Numbered from the stretch's first letter, positions 1 to 11,900 are shown. The stretch is DNA of 64,000 nt from Augochlora pura (GCF_028453695.1 NC_135778.1:40381985-40445984); one strand, 5' to 3'. The notes: a model not told the origin generated them from the sequence alone. Numbers and translations are program-made.

Positions 1-300
1 GGAGCATTTTTCTTCCAAATGAAAGGCAACGTGTGACAATGAATATGTATGCACGGTGATAGTCAAATAGAATAGGACGTATCTAGAATTTACGCACGGC
101 AAATATAAAGAAGATCTAACAATGTTAATTGCCGGGTTTGCACAGAGACCGCCGGCGATACAAAGCGATTATTTGATCGTGAGCGCTTCTGTTTCCTTGA
201 CGTAAATTACTTTTGCCGTGCAGAGCTTATCGTGTGCCCGTGTAATTGTTTCTCTCGTTGGCTCATAGAAATAAGTGGCGTTTCACGCCTTTCGAGGCAG

Positions 301-390
301 TGCGCATCCTTAGGTACATAAATGCAGTGCTGCGCATCCTTAGGTACATAAATGCAGCGCACAACATCCCCAGGTGCATAAATGCAGTGC
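301..390. repeat. 30-bp tandem repeat, three copies
   Basis: Three adjacent 30-base units start at 301, 331 and 361, each containing a variant of TAGGTACATAAATGCAG. The first two are almost identical and the third has several substitutions. An open frame on the - strand reads through the units as a CIYVPKDA-type peptide repeat, but it has no gene context and is treated as incidental. Confidence 0.85.
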
Positions 391-1612
391 CAGGCCAATA
401 ATAAAAAATCAACAAAATTAGAACCAACAATAGAACCTCTATTTACCTTAATGGTTCTAACACGTAATTAATTATCATAAACATTTTTTTTCTGGAATGT
501 TAAAATAATCACTGCAGTGACCCATGGAGATAAAAAAAATATTTCTTTTTCCAAACTACAAAGTGACTATGGTCGTACGCTTGTAAGATAGAAAATGATA
601 AGAACTATCCCTCGATTTCAACGTTATAAATATAAGAACAAACGTCAGGACTTGCAAAGTGAAAATGAAAATTAAAAAAAAATGATAATTTTGTCATAAT
701 CGACTAAAAAAGTATGATACTAATTGTGGGCATTACCTATCGATGTGAAGATATTTTCAATTAAAAATATTACAAATTTGCGAACAGTCGAACATGTAAA
801 CGAAAGAAATGTTCATATAAGATTGCTAATAGCGTTCGTTGTAAATTGTTCACTTAAACTTTCTAAACATTACGAGAGACTACTTTTTAAGCTATAAAAG
901 CTACGCCATTTAAACGTTTCGTTTCAGAACTCTGCATTTAATATCAATTCAAATTAATCAATACTTGTGCTTAAATCAATAACGTTCCTATTAATTAACA
1001 ATGGCAAAAGAAAAAAAAAGAAGTGATTGACTAATAACAGTTCGTGAACAACTTGAAGAAGTTAGAAACATCATTCGAAGACCGCGGGCCAAAAACGATG
1101 ACGCAACTCGATATTTAAAGTGTTTTCAAATGTGAATCTCATCCCAGCGGTGAAATAAAGCCGATGAACAAAATATTTCGTCTGATTAACCTTACTTCGT
1201 TCAAAGATACAGTCGCGCTCGCTCGAGACATTTTTGTCATTTCACTTTCGCTTAGGAGCAACAAGTTGACCGTAGAGCAAGGATAACAAGTTTGCCAAAA
1301 TTAATTCACATCCCATCGTACGATATTCAAAGAGATTATTTCGTCCTTTGTGTTTCGAATCTTATCATTTTATCACGGATATTTCGACGACTGCTTGGGA
1401 AGCAGAGAAGTGGTTCCTGAGATATGTAGACGCAGAGACGGGAAAACAGATTCTAACCTTTTCCTTGGGGACGACACTTTGCTGATGCACTATAGAGAGA
1501 CAACGCGCACTTGGGCGCTTACCATGGACGGAATACTTTTTGTTCGAGCCGATTAATAGTTCAAGGCGCAACTGACTATTATTACAAAATATTATTATGT
1601 AATATTAGTGAA

Positions 1613-1632
1613 AATATTACATATGTAATATT
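1613..1632. repeat. 20-bp perfect palindrome
   Basis: AATATTACATATGTAATATT is its own reverse complement. Related GTAATATT words flank it on both sides between about 1590 and 1640. It could form a cruciform or hairpin; no function can be assigned. Confidence 0.7.
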
Positions 1633-3000
1633 ATTACAAGGAGGATCGAATAACTCGAACAATATATCTCATCGTTGACACAACTACTTTTATCGGACTA
1701 TAGCAATTTAAGGGTTAACCTCTAAAAAGGGTAAAGTCTCAAAGGCTGGTGTACGAATCGTATTTGACTTACTATAACTGCGTTTCATTAAAAAAGTCCA
1801 AAGAAACGCAGTTTCCTTCCGCTGGGAATTCAAAGCGGAGAGATTGGAAATTGTTCGTTGTATTTCGGAACAATAAAAAAAAAAAAGACGTGATGATCCT
1901 TACATGAAAAATGTAAGTCGATTGCTCGAATCCGAGGCTATTTAAATTGCTGCTCGTTCCTCGATTTCTGATTGTAAGTTCTGGTTTCACGTTAACATTT
2001 ATATCTAACTGTTCTCATGTTTAATCTTGTAAATAAGTGTGCGCATAATCACGATTCTAATTCGCAGGAGGGTTGTTTTGTTGCTTAAATTTGATATAGT
2101 GTGATCGACACGTTTCACGTGATCTACACGATCGACACGATCTATAGCGCGGTCATTGTGATCCTGAAAGGGTTTTAGGATAATTAATATGACAGAAATT
2201 ATAATGAGGAAATTAACGTGACGAAAATTGTAACGAAGAAATTAATATAAGGAGAAAATCCTCGGAGCTATAGCATGTCCGAATTAAAGCAGAATTATCC
2301 CTATAAAAACAAAAAAGTATAAAAAAAATCGATAGATGACTGAGGATATCAATTTTCACGAATTAGTGTTCCGAGTCATTAGATTGCTGATGGAATAGTT
2401 TTCGTCATTGCTTTCAATCGCATCGCTAAGATTATAACAATACGAGGAAGTAAGTCAACATCTATACATTATTCAAAACATTTATTACTATAACTATAAT
2501 TATTAAAGACATTCTAGTGTACTAAAATAGCTTTAGATTACAATACATTAATTACGAAATCAAATAGAAATAATCCAATTAATTAAATTTAATTTAATTT
2601 AGTATAATTAATAACGTAACCATCACAGTTAAGGTAATTAACTAAGATTTCAGGTACGCCCCGGCGTTTAAAAACTTTAAACGTTGTTCCAGTAATTAGA
2701 ATTTCAGGATTTTTAGGCGTTTCAATTGCTGCAGAGAAAGTATTGACTGCGATGTCTGAGGCAGATATACTTTTTGCTATATTACATGGTAAATGAATAA
2801 TACAATATTTAGATGAAGATGAGTAATTCTGAATAAAACATTTTAATATGGAGAAGAATATTGACGAATTATTGGAGATGTAAATTTAACAAAAAGTTAG
2901 CACAAAACTTTGAATTGTAGGAAAAATGATGTTTATTTTATCTCTGCACATTCTTGTTTGACGAAACTAAGATTATAAACAAGCAGTGATTAAGATATAG

Positions 3001-3052
3001 TAAGCAGTAATTATGGCAAAATAAGCAGTAAATATGGCAAAATAAGCAGTAA
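3001..3052. repeat. 21-bp tandem repeat
   Basis: TAAGCAGTA recurs at 3001, 3022 and 3043, separated by variants of AATATGGCAAAA, giving a short 21-base tandem repeat about 500 bases upstream of the CEP78 start codon. Confidence 0.7.
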
Positions 3053-3531
3053 GTTCAAATTATCTATTAATACTAAATCTAGCATAAAGTATCCATTAAC
3101 ATCCACACGAAAATATATATATAATTATTAAATACAATTGTCATCGATAATAATTGTCGCGCTCGTTAACGAAGTCTCAAATTCAAGAACGCGCAGTTCT
3201 CGCGTTTGTTAAGAATTTTCGACTGTTCCAGGGAAGAAATAACTCGTGGGAGTGATTCTCTAGATATAGCGTCCATCGGACACGAATTTTCCAGTAGCGC
3301 GAAGTACCAGCCGTAAGAGAAGAGAAAAATCGTAGGCAAATGTTCCCCCTCCCTTTGTGTTTTCGTCGATCTCCGCGCAAGCGCGTCCAGTTTTCGATGT
3401 GTTTTAATGTTGCGCGTGACGTTTTGAATCGCTTTATTTTTCTACTATTTTAAATAACGCGGCGTGCACGTCCATCGAATGGGCGATGAACATTGGCGTT
3501 GACGAGTCGGTGAATCGATGAGCACGGTACA

Positions 3532-3609
3532 ATGAAAACTTCGAAGACGATGCGGAGCGTCCGAGAACCGAGGAGAAAGAGTCGCAGACAGTTTGGTTGG
3601 TTATACAAG
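3532..3609 (+). CDS. CEP78: CEP78 coding exon 1
   Basis: Encodes 26 basic residues from ATG 3532 to ...FGWLYK, ending at donor AAG|GTTCGT in phase 0. It joins in frame to exon 2 (V-L-C-A-Q), so the junction reads LYKVLCAQ, which fits the CEP78 family pattern. No in-frame alternative closer to exon 2 was found. The start codon choice is moderately certain. Confidence 0.68.
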
Positions 3610-6600
3610 GTTCGTCGACGAGCAAGTAACAACAAATTCTACCTACAGTATAACACTTATAATAATAGTTCATAGTTTAACGATCCGATCGACACGCACA
3701 TGTTGCATATTTCGTAACTGCTAGAATTATTTCGATATTTAAATAATATTTCAATAATTATTTCACTTAAATATTTCACAATATCAGTCGAGCTCTCTAA
3801 CACGTAAATATAAGCTTTGAATGGAGTTTGAAAACGCACTTATCACGACCAGTATTAAATATAAGCTACTAATAATTCGTATTTTAAAGTCTTCCTACTT
3901 TTAACAACAATAATCAAAATATTTTTCTTAAAGCAAGCAAGAATATTTTTCCATTGCCAGTTTTACATGGCTATTCGTCGTTTTCAGTAGGTAATCAATT
4001 TTCATTTCTAAACAATTTTATAGAAAGGAGATAAATATTAAACAGCAAGTAAAATATTTATTGATCCTTCGACTATTTTCGTAGAGAATGGAATTGTTTA
4101 ATTATTCTTCGTATTTTCCAAGCATGATAGAAATAGCATTCTCGCATTCTGTGATTGAAGCTGATTAAATGTCAATTTTGAAATGAATGTGAAATTGGAA
4201 AATTTAAATTCTTTAAATTGATTTAAATTCTCTAGATTGATTTGAATTCTTTAAATCGATTTGAATTCTTTAAATTAATATAAATTCTGTATATTAATAT
4301 AAATTCTTTAGATTAATATAAATCCTTTAAATTAATATAAACTCTTTAAATTGATTTAGATTCCTGAAATCAATATAAACTCTTTAAATTGATTTAAATT
4401 CCTGAAATCAATATAAATTCTTTAAATTGAATAATAATTTAGGAAAAAATGCTTTAGAATTTGAATTGATTTAAATTCTTTAAATTCCCTTGACTATGAA
4501 TCTATGGGCATCATCTATGGACTATGCTAATCTACACGTAGCTAATCTACTCTGTGTGTATAATAGCACGTTCTTGAAATTGCTATGAAAATGCTTCTCT
4601 TTCACTAAAGTAGTCAACTAAAGTAGGAAGACACCCTAAACGGAATCCTTTGAATGTCTCAGACTGCTTCTGGTTCTAGCGTGGCAAAAGGTTTGGTTTT
4701 CGTCCCCCTCCTCATTCCCAAATTATTGTGTAACGTTACGTAACCTTTCACCGACCAAGGTATTGTGCGCGCAAAAGTCGTTGAAACCGCTGCCCGCCAT
4801 ACAAGCCCGTTTCCGAGGGAAGTGTTTGCGTTTCTGCGTGGACCACGTGGGCTTCAAACACTGGTCGCCCATATTGAACAGTATAGCCGAGAATCGGAGC
4901 CTGTTGAAAATCAAAGTCTATAGTCGAAGCATTTGTCGGAGGATACGGGAGAGAGTGAACACGGAGGAGAAGCTCGAAAGATTATGGTAATTGCGTTAGG
5001 AGCCGTGAGGATTGTATAATAAGTTTTTAAATATTTACTAGCGGATGGAATGGCGTTAACACTAGGACTACCGATTCTGAAATTTGACAAATATATATTG
5101 GTTTATAACTGTAACAAGATTCACTCAAAGTCCATGCAAGTTTGATTAAAATATTATTGATTATTATTATTTAATGAAAATATAAGCTCGAATAAAGAAG
5201 CTTTTTTATAAATTTCTATCCGAAATATTTGTATAATATCAAGGATTGTAAAAGAAAAAATCAGAGATCGATCATTTTTACAATATTATTTATTATTATT
5301 CAATTAAAATATAAGCTCGAATAAAAAAGCTTTTCTGTAAATTTTTACCGGAAATATTTTTATAATATCCAGGATTGTAAAAGAAAAAAAATCAGAGATC
5401 TGTCATTTTGATCAACTTGGTAGTTCTAGTTTTAAGAAACAAATAAATTATTTTACATCGTAGAGTTAAGGTATTTGCAGCTTATAACTGAAACAATAGC
5501 TTCATAGAAAATGTATAGGAATGGATTTTTGAATGTTTTGCTTCCCCAAGCTTAAACTTAGCACGTATTCCTCTCACTTTCAATGTTTCCTGTGTTACAT
5601 ATGAAAAGGCCGATTGAGAAACTCGAGAAATTACATTTCTACTGCTCTCTCAAAACACTACAATATTTTATAATAAATTGTATTATGAGACTATTGCATC
5701 TTATAATTGTTTATTATGTGTTTGCATTTAATGCTCGACTTTTCTATATGCGAGGAACGAGGGTGGCTTGAATCAACCCTTCACTGTTTTTATAGAATGT
5801 GTATGGATTTTAATATTTGAATATTAAGCATTTTGATATTTAAATATAAAAATTTGAATGATACGTATATGTGAATTTTAATTTTAATATTAAAAATTTT
5901 GATATTTGAACATATGAATTTTAATATTAAAAATTTTGATATTTGAATATATGAATTTTAAAATTAAAAATTTTAATATTTGAATATATGAATTTTAAAA
6001 TTAACAATTTTGATATTTGAATATATGAATTTTAAAATTAAAAATTTTGATATTTGAATTTTAAAATTAAAAATTTTGATATTTGAATATAAAAATTTTA
6101 ATTATATATATGAATTTTAATTTTAATATAATACTTCATAGAGTGGTGGCTGACTTTGAAAATCTACATTTGATTTTCTTAAATATTTATAATTATTAAA
6201 ATCGACCATTTCACGTGCAACGTGACAATATGTTCTTGCGATCTAAAACCTTTTGTGTAGCAGAAACCTATTTCTTACAAATCACTCACAGTATATGAAG
6301 TTTTTAATAGCAAAATAATAACCAAAATGCTGAAAATGAATTTAGCTGGTTCTAACCTCTTCGAACTAATAATAAATTAAATTCCCAATCTCAGTAACAA
6401 TTAAATTACTCTTACAAATTAATAGTCCTTTCACTGTATATACTATTAAATTTAAACAAAATCCAACATCAGAAAATCGTATTTTATTAGTAACTTACAT
6501 CGCATTTTTTAATTACAGTAGCAGTTATTTAAAGAAATATAAAATAAATCTTTACATTTCAAGAAATATCAAATAAATAGTTGCATTGCCAATAAATATA

Positions 6601-8908
6601 AAATAAATAATTACATCTCAAAAACCAAGATTATCCAAAGCTATAGCACATCTTCTCCCCCATTTCACAAAAATTGCTACACACGAGGTTCGCTCACCTT
6701 GAACCCTTTGCTTCCTCAAAAAGGCGATTCCGCCGTCTGGTTTCTTTCGGATACTACTCGCAGAAAGTTTAAGCTTGCAGGTCGCATTGCCTGGACCAGC
6801 GAAGGAATAAGGGAAAGTGTGGCAATGAGGAGATGGGGACTGGTGGCAAAGAGGATAGGGACTGGAGTAAAGGAGGAGAGGCAATGATGGCGAGGAGGGA
6901 AAGGTTGCGCAACCAGCCATGTCAAAGACAATGGAAGACGAGAGTTTGATCGTCCAGGCGATGCGGAAAGGACCGAGTCTGGCCAATCCTTTACACGAAC
7001 TTCCTGTTACGCTGCCTGATGGACTCCCTGGCGATCTGCGTGAGGGACTCGCCGAGGATCGTCTCGATCGCCATCGACGGGATCCCGCTGTCCTCCAAGT
7101 ACCTGGACATCCTCTGCACCGGACTGAGGAACAACGACAGACTCGCCTATCTCTCTCTAATAAAATGTCGGATCGGTGACGTCGGTTAGTATTATTTTCT
7201 CCCTTCAAAATACAAAAATGTTTTAACCTAATTTAGTTCGCGTAAGGTTCGTCTAATTCTCGTACAATATTTTCACGTCTTTACGCCTCCTACTTTTGTG
7301 GAGTATGTTCCGTTCCGTGCTCAATCCGATGTACATTTTTAGTTATCATATTTTTCTTATTTAGGCTGCGGCATGCTTCTGGAGAGCTTGGCGAACAACC
7401 CGAACCTACGAGTCCTGAACCTGTCCGGGTGTCGTCTTACCGGCGCGAGCGGCATGAGTCTGTACCTGTTCCTGAAGAGGAGGAGAGCCGATTTGCTGCA
7501 GAACGTGTGGACCGAAACTTCCGACCGGTCACGCGAGTGCAATTCCGTTAGGAAGGTGAATAAATTGGAATGATTAGATTTAAAATGATTTAAGATTTAA
7601 AATGATATAAATAACGATACGAATTAGTTTATTAAATCAAAATATGTCCCTCTGGGCTCATATCAGATGCCCGGGGGTGTATACAAAGATAACGCTTATC
7701 TGATAAAATAAATAATAAAAACATAGTACATAGATATAAAATGCAGAAGTAATAAAAGATAAAAAGAAACATTGAACAAAATAAATAGAACGTATCAGTA
7801 GTAATAAAATTAATGATATCATTTTTGTTGCAGACACTAGGGTTCCGCAAACTGATCCTGAATCACAATCCAAAATTCGGCGAGAATGGCGTGCGGCAGT
7901 TAATGTACGCGGTGAAATTCGACTGTTGGTTGAAATCGTTGAGCCTGAAACGGTGTGGGGTGATGAAACAAGGCGCGGAGGATATAATTAATGTCCTGAA
8001 AGTCAACAACGTTCTGACAAGGGTGAACCTTACCAGAAACCGCATTCCCATTAATACCTTTAAAATATTTTGGAGGCTTCTAAATAAGAGGGGAGAAACC
8101 ACGGAGGGCAAACAACTGTCGAAGAAACGATTTAACGTGAACTGTAAAAGAATTTCATTGAAATCCGCATCTAAGAACGAAGAACAACCAATTATTAAAA
8201 CAGTAGGTTTCTCACTTTCTGCTGTTAACCCCTTGTACTATAATAACGAGTCAGGTTATGTAAGCTTTAAAAGTACCTAAAGGCGCTAAAAGAAATAAAA
8301 ATTGTCTGGTTCTATTATTAAAAATATTAAAGACAAATAAGCACTAATCAACGCAGCATAAAAGGAGTCATAGTGCAAGGGGGTTATCCAACACCTTTAT
8401 ACGCGCACAGAACGAACTGAAAACGTTGATAATTATTGTATATGTCTTATTATTTGTTCAGGGAAAATGCCATCAAAATTCGTCGAAGACTTGCCTGCAG
8501 AAGCGATTCCCGAGAATCCAGGAGAGACCGAAGCAATTCAAAGAACTGAAGAGCATGAAGAAACAATCAACCTTGAAGATGAAGAAGAAGGACCTGCGTG
8601 TCCTCGAATGCCAATTATTGGACATAATCGATTCCAATAGGAAGTTAATGAAAGAATTGACGGATAACAAAGCGCTGGTGGACGCTGAGCTGCAGGAACG
8701 GTCGAGAACGGAGACCGAGATGCAGAGGGTATCGTTGCAGTTGTACGACCTCAGGAGCAGAGTTATCATGGTGAATTGTCTCCGTTCGCAGCTCAGCAAC
8801 GAGCATCAGATACTGCAAAAGAGTTTCCAGTATATTTTTGAGAAATTAGGAGGCCTGTCCGCTCGGGAACGTTCTGAAATTGAGATCACGGAAACTGAAG
8901 ATGTTTAA
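3532..8908 (+). CDS. CEP78: CEP78 orthologue, centrosomal protein of 78 kDa (six exons, 512 aa)
   Basis: Coding exons are 3532-3609, 4760-4986, 6958-7184, 7365-7555, 7834-8202 and 8462-8908. All introns are GT-AG, phases agree (0, 2, 1, 0, 0), and the joined 1539 bases give 512 residues plus stop. Residues about 24-55 (LYKVLCAQKSLKPLPAIQAR and following) match the CEP78 N-terminal region, where the human protein has a similar LCA..S..PLPA..A stretch. Leucine-rich repeats follow at about 120-320, for example LSLIKCRIGDVG, LRVLNLSGCRLTGASG, LNHNPKFGENG and LSLKRCGV. Residues about 405-490 are a predicted coiled coil. Known family role: CEP78 sits on mature centrioles and the ciliary base and is linked to ciliogenesis and centriole-duplication control. 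The protein is shorter than human CEP78 (about 690 aa), mostly in the linker between LRRs and coiled coil. Family assignment is by remembered similarity, not a search. Exon 1 is the least certain part. Confidence 0.87.
4195..4435. repeat. AT-rich ~20-bp tandem repeat in CEP78 intron 1
   Basis: About a dozen diverged units of the type TTTAAATTGATTTAAATTC / TTTAAATTAATATAAATTC lie in tandem inside the first CEP78 intron. No coding or regulatory meaning is apparent. Confidence 0.75.
4760..4986 (+). CDS. CEP78: CEP78 coding exon 2
   Basis: Acceptor ACCAAG|GTATTG, donor TTATG|GTAATT, phase 0 in and phase 2 out. It encodes residues 27-101 and part of Trp102, covering the PLPAIQARF...HWSPILNSIAENRSLLKIK stretch that starts the LRR-like fold. 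Confidence 0.85.
5056..5435. mobile_element. TTAA-flanked MITE in CEP78 intron 2 (CACTAGGACTACC type)
   Basis: A TTAA at 5056-5059 is followed by CACTAGGACTACCGA. At the other end, the reverse complement of 5418-5435 reads TTAAAACTAGAACTACCA, so terminal inverted repeats are bounded by TTAA on both sides, as expected of piggyBac-type elements. The interior is AT-rich, non-coding and contains a 129-bp direct duplication (ATAAGCTCGAATAAA at 5182 and 5311). The element lies 70 bases after the exon 2 donor. Confidence 0.72.
5800..6130. repeat. AT-rich tandem repeat in CEP78 intron 2
   Basis: Diverged units built from TTTGATATTTGAATATATG and AATTTTAAAATTAAAAA recur about every 36-40 bases. It is almost pure A/T and carries no open frame of interest. 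Confidence 0.8.
6958..7184 (+). CDS. CEP78: CEP78 coding exon 3
   Basis: Acceptor GTCCAG|GCGATG, donor GTCG|GTTAGT, phase 2 in and phase 1 out. The coding frame begins RCGKDRVWPILYTNFLL and ends LSLIKCRIGDV. Longer open frames overlapping on both strands here (including one of 196 codons on the - strand) are shadows. Confidence 0.87.
7365..7555 (+). CDS. CEP78: CEP78 coding exon 4
   Basis: Acceptor TTATTTAG|GCTGCG, donor GGAAG|GTGAAT, phase 1 in and phase 0 out. It encodes LLESLANNPNLRVLNLSGCRL and the following basic segment. Confidence 0.88.
7630..7680. repeat. Short dispersed repeat, TGTCCC..GGGCTCATAT motif (copy 1)
   Basis: In CEP78 intron 4, a TTTATTAAATCAAA segment is followed by TGTCCCTCTGGGCTCATAT and ATGCCC. 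The same arrangement recurs near 18680-18740, 30415-30460 and, less perfectly, 52535-52575, so this is a dispersed repeat fragment rather than unique intron sequence. Confidence 0.6.
7834..8202 (+). CDS. CEP78: CEP78 coding exon 5
   Basis: Acceptor TTTTGTTGCAG|ACACTAGG, donor AAAACA|GTAGGT, phase 0 at both ends. It carries two further LRR-like repeats, then a lysine-rich linker. The frame stays open past the donor into a MITE, so an alternative transcript could read through and end at the TAA at 8278-8280. Confidence 0.85.
8225..8386. mobile_element. piggyBac-like MITE in CEP78 intron 5
   Basis: TTAA at 8225-8228 is followed by CCCCTTGTACTATAATAACG. The far end, TAGTGCAAGGGGGTTA, is its approximate inverted repeat with a decayed TTAA. 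The interior matches the longer element at 34653-34903 (a stretch like TTAAAGACAAATAAGCACTAA). It begins 22 bases after the exon 5 donor and fills most of the 259-base intron. Confidence 0.72.
8462..8908 (+). CDS. CEP78: CEP78 coding exon 6 (coiled coil, stop)
   Basis: Acceptor TTTGTTCAG|GGAAAATG, phase 0. It encodes residues 365-512, with a leucine heptad pattern from about 405 to 490 (LECQLLDIIDSNRKLMKEL and following), ending ETEDV at TAA 8906-8908. This matches the C-terminal coiled coil of CEP78 proteins. Confidence 0.87.
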   Translation, partial: GKCHQNSSKTCLQKRFPRIQERPKQFKELKSMKKQSTLKMKKKDLRVLECQLLDIIDSNRKLMKELTDNKALVDAELQERSRTETEMQRVSLQLYDLRSRVIMVNCLRSQLSNEHQILQKSFQYIFEKLGGLSARERSEIEITETEDV

Positions 8909-9068
8909 TGCAAATCGACAATTAATTTCATGGTCCAAGCAGAAAGAGCAGAAATAATAAATTGTGAATGCAGTAGACTCATGATTGAGACAATGCATCT
9001 GTCGATAATGTTTAATTAGATATTGATATGTAATGTACGTCTAAGGTCTCTCTATGTAAATGTATTGT

Positions 9069-9074
9069 AATAAA
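9069..9074 (+). terminator. CEP78 polyadenylation signal
   Basis: AATAAA at 9069-9074, 161 bases past the CEP78 stop codon, is followed within 30 bases by a T/G-rich stretch (ATGTTTTGTC), the usual arrangement for 3' end formation. A weaker AATAAA-like site lies near 8955. Confidence 0.6.
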
Positions 9075-9819
9075 GCTGGCTGATTTGGCGAATGTCGAAA
9101 TATGTTTTGTCATTCGAGAAAGATTTTTTTAAAAGATTCAAATAAAAATAATTCAATCAGAAAGTTATAGAGACTTCAAATTTTTCTTATGAACCCTGGA
9201 CATTTTTTTTTAACCATGCATTTACTAGTGTGATATTGATATATCTAGCACCCCATGTAGATTTTTGTTACCGAAAAATAAGGGTTCAGAAACCCTGATA
9301 CCATTTTCAAGTCGCTATCATCCTTACCAACATATGATAACTTCGACTATCCAGTTCTCCAGTACTTTATTAAACAAATCATGTTCCTTTAGGTTTACAT
9401 CAGAATTCTACATTGTCTAAACACGGTTCACAGATAACTAACGCAGTCTAAAGCAATCTAATCGAAAGTTAATCGACCCAAAACTATTTATAATGAAAAT
9501 TAATAAATACCAAATCTAACACTGTTATTAAATAGCTATTTTATTATTAGAAATTTGCTCAAGACTTCCCTATAGCTCTTGGTTTAATTTGTAAGTCGTC
9601 TCAAGTTCTCTCATCTGGGCTCTGTGCCAGTTGTTGAGGCAAGCTGCAGGAGACAATGGTCATCAGGGTGCAGAATGTTGCCTTGAATCAGCATTTCTCA
9701 TTGTGATGCATTATATGTCAGTATTTCCAAGGCTCCAAGAGCTTTACTATGTTGTCCTCGAGTTTGAATCCTCTACTCAGACTAAATCTTACTTTTTTCA
9801 ATATATTCTGATTCGTTTT

Positions 9820-9985
9820 GAGCTTCGTGGATTTTTACTGATCCAATTTTAGTGTGCAATAATTAAGTAAATTATTATAAGAATAGCAGCCAGTGGTCAT
9901 ACCAATTTCTGGAATTTTTCTGATCCACTTACAGTATACAATAATTAAGTAAATTATTATAAGAATAGGAGCTAGAGGCAATACA
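9820..9985. repeat. 82-bp direct duplication
   Basis: An identical stretch beginning AATAATTAAGTAAATTATTA occurs at 9858 and 9940 with similar flanks (GATCCA before, CAATTTCTGG-type sequence after), indicating a tandem duplication with a period of 82 bases. Confidence 0.7.
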
Positions 9986-10029
9986 TACCTATTTCTGGAC
10001 CCACAGACCTGCTGCGCATATATCCCATT

Positions 10030-10225
10030 TATACTTACACCTCATTTCTACCAACACTCCATTTGTCCCTATACCCTATTTGTAGCTACACTCCATCTGT
10101 ACTTACATCCCATCTTTCCTACACCCTATTTGTACTTACACTCCATTTGTATTTACACCCCATCTATCCCTATACCCTATTTGTACTTACACCCCATCTG
10201 TTTCTATATCCCGTTTGTGCTAGCA
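10030..10225. repeat. C/T-rich minisatellite (TTTGTACTTACACCCCAT type)
   Basis: About a dozen short units such as TTTGTACTTACACCCCATCT and CCTATACCCTATTTGT follow one another. The strand asymmetry (C and T on the + strand) is marked. The 61-codon open frame through it only reflects the periodicity. Confidence 0.8.
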
Positions 10226-10871
10226 TGATTCCTATACCTGGTTCGTGATGCAATGTCTGTGCGGAAATCAAGTATATGAAATATATTCTCTGTCGATAAA
10301 TTTAACAAATAGTACAAACCTTTTATCACTATGAGGATTGGAGTATGCAAATCCTTTGATTGAGTTTTCTTTTATAATAAACGACGAATTATCTTTTGTA
10401 ATAATTATTCAAATAATAATTTTACTACGATTTAGTATAGAAATATTAAGCTTTTTGTAACTTAAATTAAGTCAAGATGAATTGTAATTTCCAAATAATT
10501 ATAATGACACAACTGGAAATCCAAGATATCCAATTAAATGTCCAACGTCGATATCCCGCTTCCATATACGCTGCTTCCAGAGTTTCCTAAAGTTGTTTCT
10601 TAATTCTAAGGTAACACAAGAAAATTTTATAAAATATTCTGTCGTTACAACTGAAGTTTATTTCTCGAAGATCAAGATCAAGATATTAATGTTACACACG
10701 TACACATAGATCATGTCGTCCGTTTATTACTTCCCAGAGATATGACGTGATTTGTTGTATGTTCCTCCGTGAAACGAGCGGCGCAACGCTGGAGAAAGGG
10801 TTCGCTAAAATAATTCAACCTAAAAATCATTGGTGCTCAAACACATTTTTCTGAGATCATAAAACACGCGG

Positions 10872-10985
10872 GCCTCGAACCTAATTTATGGTCGTGATCA
10901 TACCTGATTTATGGTCGTGATCATACCTAATTTATTATCATAATCAAACCTAATTTATGGTCATAATCATACCTAATTTACAATT
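10872..10985. repeat. Tandem repeat of TAATTTATGGTCGTGATCATACC
   Basis: Four to five units of roughly 26 bases, each containing TTATGGTC(G/A)T(G/A)ATCATACC; one unit is diverged. Confidence 0.75.
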
Positions 10986-11586
10986 CGCAATACCCATAGA
11001 CGCAAAGTCGCGTACCTAAATCACCCTCGAATTTGCCCGGGTTTACAATAGCTGATCAAACGTAATCGCAATCGAAATCGCGGCGCGCGTTCCACAATGC
11101 AATCGTCGCTGTTCACTTTTACGCTTTGTCCCGTGCTTTCGCCCGATTGACACCCCGCTGTTTGAACGTCCAATTTCAACCGCAGCGCCGATCGTTTTCG
11201 ATTTCCTCGCGCGCACACGAAAATAATGCGCCCCTCGCAACAGGATACGCTTGATTCGATTCCATTCGAATACGATCGTTTCCGGATCGATTGCGTGCCG
11301 CGCGTTAAAACCAGAATGGGTTCCCTAATTCTCGATCGAAATTTACACAACTTAATCGACACGCGATATATCGTTATTAATCCTCGGACGGCGGCGTCGG
11401 GGTTCTTTTGGACCCAGCGTTTCAAAGGCATCGTCTCTAATTCCTCTGCGTCTGAAGACTAATCTCATTTATTAACTAGCTAGGTGTACTAGAAGGACCG
11501 GAGGGGTTGAAAAATAATTCTGAAAACATAGGCTCGGCCGCCTACGAAATCGTCGAGAACGTCCGTCCTCCGAGGGTTAATTTTTC

Positions 11587-11900
11587 ATAGGATTAGGATT
11601 AAAATTCGTGGCTTCTTTCGTTGGATGACACGTCTAATTTCAGCGCATTAATTTTAATTTTAATTTTAATTCTGAAAATTCTGGCCGTGAAAGCATGAAA
11701 AATTTCATTTGACAGCGGTAACAATTTCTGACAGAATTAGGATTAAAATTCATGGCTTCCATGGTTGGATGCCGCGTTTAATTTTACCGTATTCAAGGCC
11801 ATGAATTTTAATTTTAATTCTGAAAATTCTGGCCGCGAAAGCATAAAAAATCCAATTTCTGACAGCGTTAACAATTTCTGACGAGATTAATAATTTTCTG
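11587..11900. repeat. ~150-bp tandem duplication
   Basis: The segment starting ATTAGGATTAAAATTC and ending in a TTCTGAAAATTCTGGCCG stretch plus GCATGAAAAAT occurs twice, starting near 11590 and 11738. Additional TTTCTGACAGCGTTAAC pieces trail to about 11910. Confidence 0.7.

Larger units (their letters stand above)
1..3531. other. AT-rich DNA upstream of CEP78
   Basis: No coding exon is supported here. The sequence is AT-rich with scattered short open frames that lack coding bias. It holds a three-unit 30-bp tandem repeat (301-390), a 20-bp perfect palindrome AATATTACATATGTAATATT (1613-1632) and a 21-bp tandem repeat (3001-3052). The last ~350 bases (about 3180-3531) are more GC-rich and lie directly before the CEP78 ATG, so they are the likely promoter and 5' leader. 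No TATA box or initiator could be assigned with confidence. Confidence 0.5.

Noticed and set aside
6618..7208. 196-codon open frame on the - strand
   Set aside because: It is antisense to CEP78 exon 3, whose frame, splice sites and family match are convincing; the antisense peptide is low-complexity Arg/Ser-rich.
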